A DNA stretch of 64,000 nucleotides from Streptomyces novaecaesareae (lineage in GTDB: Bacteria; Actinomycetota; Actinomycetes; Streptomycetales; Streptomycetaceae). Within the stretch, counting starts at the first letter, position 1, and the number at the start of each line of letters is the position of its first letter. The translations under genes and the position numbers were made by a program. The stretch covers positions 11,412-75,411 of the forward strand of contig NZ_JNWQ01000031.1 of NCBI RefSeq assembly GCF_000716875.1, read 5' to 3'. Of the stretch, positions 61,202-64,000 are shown in pieces. The notes beneath the pieces are model-generated. The model had not been told where the DNA came from, did no database searches, and saw only the letters and a program-made list of their open reading frames with translations.

Positions 61202-62461
61202 CTACCAGTTGGCCCAGCCCACGTTCCAGCCGCCGAGCCCGTTGGAGGGCGAGACGGTCTTCTCCTTGGTGTTCACGACCTTGATGACGTCGCCGACCAT
61301 CGAGTCGTTGAAGAACTTGCCGGCGACCGAGGTGTCGCTGCCGCCCTTCACGTCCTGCATCGACACGCAGCCGTGGCTGGCGTTGCTCTTGCCGAACGGG
61401 CTGGCCCAGTAGTTGCCGTGCACGAAGGTGCCGGAGGTGGTCAGCCGCATCGCGTGCGGCACGTCCTGGATGTCGTACTCGCCGCCGAGACCGACGGTCT
61501 GCGAGTTCATCCGGGTGACCTTCTCCTTGGACATGACCACCATGGTCCCGCCCCAGGACGGCGTGGCGTCCGCGCCCAGGGTGACCGGCACGGTGGTGCT
61601 CTGACCGCCCCGCTCGATGGTCATCTGGTGCGACTTGGCGTCCGCGGTGGAGATCTGCGAGCGGCCGATGGTGAACGGCTCGTCCTTGTCCACGTCACCG
61701 TAGACGCCCGGGGCGACCTCGACGTTCTTCAGCCGGTACTTGATCGTCACCTTGGTGTCCGGCGCCCAGTACTGCTCCGGGCGGAAGTCCACCCGGGTGT
61801 CGCTGAACCAGTGGCCCTTCACGACGGTGCCGTTGCTGCTCTCGAAGGTGATGCCGTTGACGACGGCGTCCTTGTTCTTGACCGCCTTGTTGAACTCCAC
61901 CGAGACGATCATGCCGACGCCGTAGGTGGCGCCGTCGCTGATGTTGTCGTTGGTGGAGATCTTCTTGTCCGGCGTCAGGGTGGTGAACGAGGTGGTGGAC
62001 GCGGCCACCAGGCCCTCGGCGTCCTTGGCCTGCGCGTTCACCTTGTACGCCATGCCGACGGTGAGCGCCGCCGCGGGCTTCCAGCCGGTGCCGTCCGGGG
62101 TGATCGCCCCCTGGACCGGCTTCCCGTCCTTGTCGGTCACCTCGACCGCGCTCAGCTTGCCGTTGGAGACGGACACCACCAGCCCGGTCGGCTGGACGTT
62201 CTGGGCGCCGTCCTTCGGCTCGACGGCGATCACCGCGGCCGAGGTCTTCGGCGCCGCCGAACCGCCCGCGTCCGCCGGGGCCGACGCGCCCGCCGAACCC
62301 GCCGCACCGGCCGAGCCCGAACCGTCGGAACCACTGCCCTTGTCGTCGTTGCACGCCGCGGTGAGCAGCAGCACCCCGCCCATGACCACCGCCACCGCGC
62401 CCCTCCGCCCGTAGCGGCTGGTGGTGCGTATCGCGGCGCCGGCCGTCTTACCCGTCTTCAC
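61202..62461 (-). CDS. L,D-transpeptidase lipoprotein (copy 2)
   Basis: A 419-residue paralogue with lipobox LTAAC, an Ala/Gly/Ser linker, two Ig-like domains and a YkuD domain with HGNYW...SHGCVSMQD. It is more like copy 1 than copy 3 (shared DATYGVGMIVSVEF, FRPEQYWAPDTKV). GTG 62461 with GGAGGGGAG upstream is the start; ATG 62485 is less likely. Separated from copy 1 by 185 bases, each copy probably having its own promoter. Confidence 0.9.
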   Translation of the reverse strand: MKTGKTAGAAIRTTSRYGRRGAVAVVMGGVLLLTAACNDDKGSGSDGSGSAGAAGSAGASAPADAGGSAAPKTSAAVIAVEPKDGAQNVQPTGLVVSVSNGKLSAVEVTDKDGKPVQGAITPDGTGWKPAAALTVGMAYKVNAQAKDAEGLVAASTTSFTTLTPDKKISTNDNISDGATYGVGMIVSVEFNKAVKNKDAVVNGITFESSNGTVVKGHWFSDTRVDFRPEQYWAPDTKVTIKYRLKNVEVAPGVYGDVDKDEPFTIGRSQISTADAKSHQMTIERGGQSTTVPVTLGADATPSWGGTMVVMSKEKVTRMNSQTVGLGGEYDIQDVPHAMRLTTSGTFVHGNYWASPFGKSNASHGCVSMQDVKGGSDTSVAGKFFNDSMVGDVIKVVNTKEKTVSPSNGLGGWNVGWANW

Positions 62462-62640
62462 GGTTTCTCCCCTCCCGGTATCCACTCTGTTGACGCGTTG
62501 AGTGCCCCCATGAGTTGCACCGGGCGCCGATCTTTCGCGCCGGTCTGCGGACGCGTCGGAGCAGGATAACCGGGCCGTCTGAGCGGATCCTCAGGGGTGT
62601 CCGGGACGGAACCGGGCGAAGCCGGGGTGAACCGGGCGGC

Positions 62641-63870
62641 CTACCGCAGGGCGCTCCCCGCCACCCACTGCTCCCACGGCAGGTTCCAGCCGTTGAGCCC
62701 GTTCTGCGGCGGCACGAAGTCCCCGGCCGAGGCCGTCACCTCCAGCACGTCCCCCGGCACGGTGTGCTCGAACAGCCAGCCCGCCGGGGTGTCCTTGCTC
62801 GCCCCGCCCTTGTCGTCGGCCAGGCCGATGCAGCCGTGGCTGGTGTTGGCCCGGCCGAACACCCCGGGATCCGCCCAGTAGTTGCCGTGGATGAACGTGC
62901 CGGAGCCGGTCAGCCGCATCGCGTGCGGCACGTCCTTGATGTCGTACTCGTCGCCCATGCCCACGGTCTGCGAGTTCATCCGGGTCACCTTGTACCGCTC
63001 CGACACCACCATCACCCCCCGGTAGGTGGAGTGCTCGGGGCTGCCGCCGGAGACCTTCAGCACCCGCACCACCTTGCCGCCCCGGCCGGCCCGGACGGTC
63101 AGGGTGTGCGCATCCAGGTCCACGGTCGAGACCTGCGCCCGACCGACGGTGAACCGCACATCCCGGCTCTGGGTACCGAACTCACCGGGCGCACCCTGGA
63201 CGTCCTTCAACCGCAGCGCCACCGTGACCTTCGTCCCGGCCGCCCAGTACTGCTGCGGACGGAAGTCCAACCGCTGGTTGCCGAACCAGTGCGCAGCCAC
63301 CACCACCGGCGGATCGGCCCCGACCCGGACGGCCCGCTCCACCGCCGCCCGATCGGCGATCGGCCTGCTGAAGCGCAACGAGACCGGCATGCCCACCCCG
63401 ACCGTGGACCCGTCCTCCGGCGTGAAGAAGGCGACGAAGGTGTGCGCCCGGGCCGCCGTCGAGAACGCCGAGTGCTGGGCCGCCCGCTGCCCCTGGCCGT
63501 CCTCCGCGACGGCGTCCAGCGTGAACGCGGTCCCCAGCGGCAACGCCCCGTCCGGCACCCACCCGGCACCGTCCGGCCCGATCGTCCCCGCCACCTCGGC
63601 CCCCTTGGCATCAGCCAACCGAACCGAGACCAACCGCCCCTGCGAAGCCGTCACCCGAACCGCACCCTCCGGCTGCACGTCCACCGCACCATCGGCCGGC
63701 ACAACAGCAAGCACCGCCCGAGACGGCACGAAAGGCACAGCCGCCGCCCCCGACGCAGCCCCGTCCCCCGCCGGGCCGTCACCGCCACCGCCACCGCACC
63801 CCGTAAGGACGGCCAGACAGCAGGCCACCGCCGCCACCCCCCGTGCCCACACCCGTCCTCGGCGCCGCAT
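62641..63870 (-). CDS. L,D-transpeptidase lipoprotein (copy 3)
   Basis: A 409-residue paralogue, most diverged of the three: lipobox VLTGC, Gly-rich linker, two Ig-like domains and YkuD with HGNYWAD...SHGCIGLAD. ATG 63870 has GGGAGG seven bases upstream; GTG 63885 is an alternative. The gene is complete, but its promoter is cut off by the adapter at 63933. Confidence 0.9.
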   Translation of the reverse strand: MRRRGRVWARGVAAVACCLAVLTGCGGGGGDGPAGDGAASGAAAVPFVPSRAVLAVVPADGAVDVQPEGAVRVTASQGRLVSVRLADAKGAEVAGTIGPDGAGWVPDGALPLGTAFTLDAVAEDGQGQRAAQHSAFSTAARAHTFVAFFTPEDGSTVGVGMPVSLRFSRPIADRAAVERAVRVGADPPVVVAAHWFGNQRLDFRPQQYWAAGTKVTVALRLKDVQGAPGEFGTQSRDVRFTVGRAQVSTVDLDAHTLTVRAGRGGKVVRVLKVSGGSPEHSTYRGVMVVSERYKVTRMNSQTVGMGDEYDIKDVPHAMRLTGSGTFIHGNYWADPGVFGRANTSHGCIGLADDKGGASKDTPAGWLFEHTVPGDVLEVTASAGDFVPPQNGLNGWNLPWEQWVAGSALR

Positions 63871-63932
63871 CCCGGGGCCTCCCACTGTTCACGACCGACG
63901 CCCGGAACAACGACACCCGCCCACCACAGACA

Positions 63933-64000
63933 CTGTCTCTTATACACATCTGACGCTGCCGACGAGCGATCTAGTGTAGATCTCGGTGGTCGCCGTATCA
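63933..64000. other. Illumina Nextera adapter (assembly artefact)
   Basis: The 19-base Tn5 mosaic end CTGTCTCTTATACACATCT (63933-63951) is followed by GACGCTGCCGACGA (63952-63965), an 8-base index GCGATCTA (63966-63973) and the P5 flow-cell sequence starting GTGTAGATCTCGGTGGTCGC (63974-64000). This is library-construction DNA in place of the genome. The short frames translated across it (starting MYKRQ, or ending VSYTHLTLPTSDLV) are artefacts and not genes. Confidence 0.98.

Noticed and set aside
63651..63979. Short frames across the contig end starting MYKRQ or ending VSYTHLTLPTSDLV
   Set aside because: They are translated from the Nextera adapter and the antisense of the transpeptidase gene; well-known artefact peptides.

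Overview
The window is about 64 kb of very GC-rich DNA with GC-biased third codon positions, many GTG starts, GGAGG-type ribosome binding sites and long GC hairpin terminators. Gene content and order (serA/ilvCNB, gatCAB, ligA, mnmA, gcvT-gcvH-glyA-sdaA, DUF397 and HATPase regulators) point to the conserved core chromosome of a Streptomycetaceae actinomycete (Streptomyces or Kitasatospora type). The last 68 bases are an Illumina Nextera adapter, so the right edge is the end of an assembled contig and not biology.

Layout. 1-6 kb: branched-chain amino acid and serine synthesis (serA, ilvC, ilvN, ilvB, all leftward), with a translated leader peptide and attenuator before ilvB. 6-13 kb: a membrane PAS-GGDEF-EAL protein, a very large LAL-type LuxR regulator and a 52-residue gene. 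13-19 kb: the gatC-gatA-(small membrane protein)-gatB operon for Gln-tRNA formation and a second GGDEF-EAL protein. 19-26 kb: ligA, a MetE-like protein, a secreted beta-helix protein with three C-terminal surface repeats, an SDR and a LOG-family protein. 26-34 kb: a methyltransferase with a membrane partner, a secreted hydrolase, mnmA with its cysteine desulfurase, IclR, TRIC-type and acyltransferase-3 genes. 34-41 kb: a five-gene oligopeptide ABC importer (order C-A-B-D-F). 41-48 kb: two SseB proteins, then a tandem glycine riboswitch driving gcvT, gcvH, glyA and sdaA, which together turn excess glycine and serine into one-carbon units and pyruvate. 48-51 kb: three uncharacterised genes, two of which share a striking glycine-rich (V/I)-x-I-G-x-M-x-G-G-A-V-A motif. 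51-56 kb: an MFS exporter and FMN reductase divergent from a TetR gene with two matching 33-bp operators, and a DMT exporter bracketed by related hairpins. 56-60 kb: an accessory regulatory island (orphan Phd antitoxin with a deleted VapC remnant, two HATPase proteins, XRE/DUF397 pair, winged-helix/zinc-ribbon protein). 60-64 kb: three tandem lipoprotein L,D-transpeptidases.

Functional picture. Most of the window is primary metabolism and housekeeping with clear cis-regulation (attenuator, riboswitch, operators). Two c-di-GMP proteins lie about 8 kb apart with complementary domain wear: one keeps GGDEF and the I-site but has a degenerate EAL, the other keeps a canonical EAL and lacks the I-site. 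The least explained parts are the 48-51 kb trio and the 55.8-58.8 kb island. I found no rRNA, tRNA, CRISPR, intact insertion sequence or biosynthetic gene cluster.
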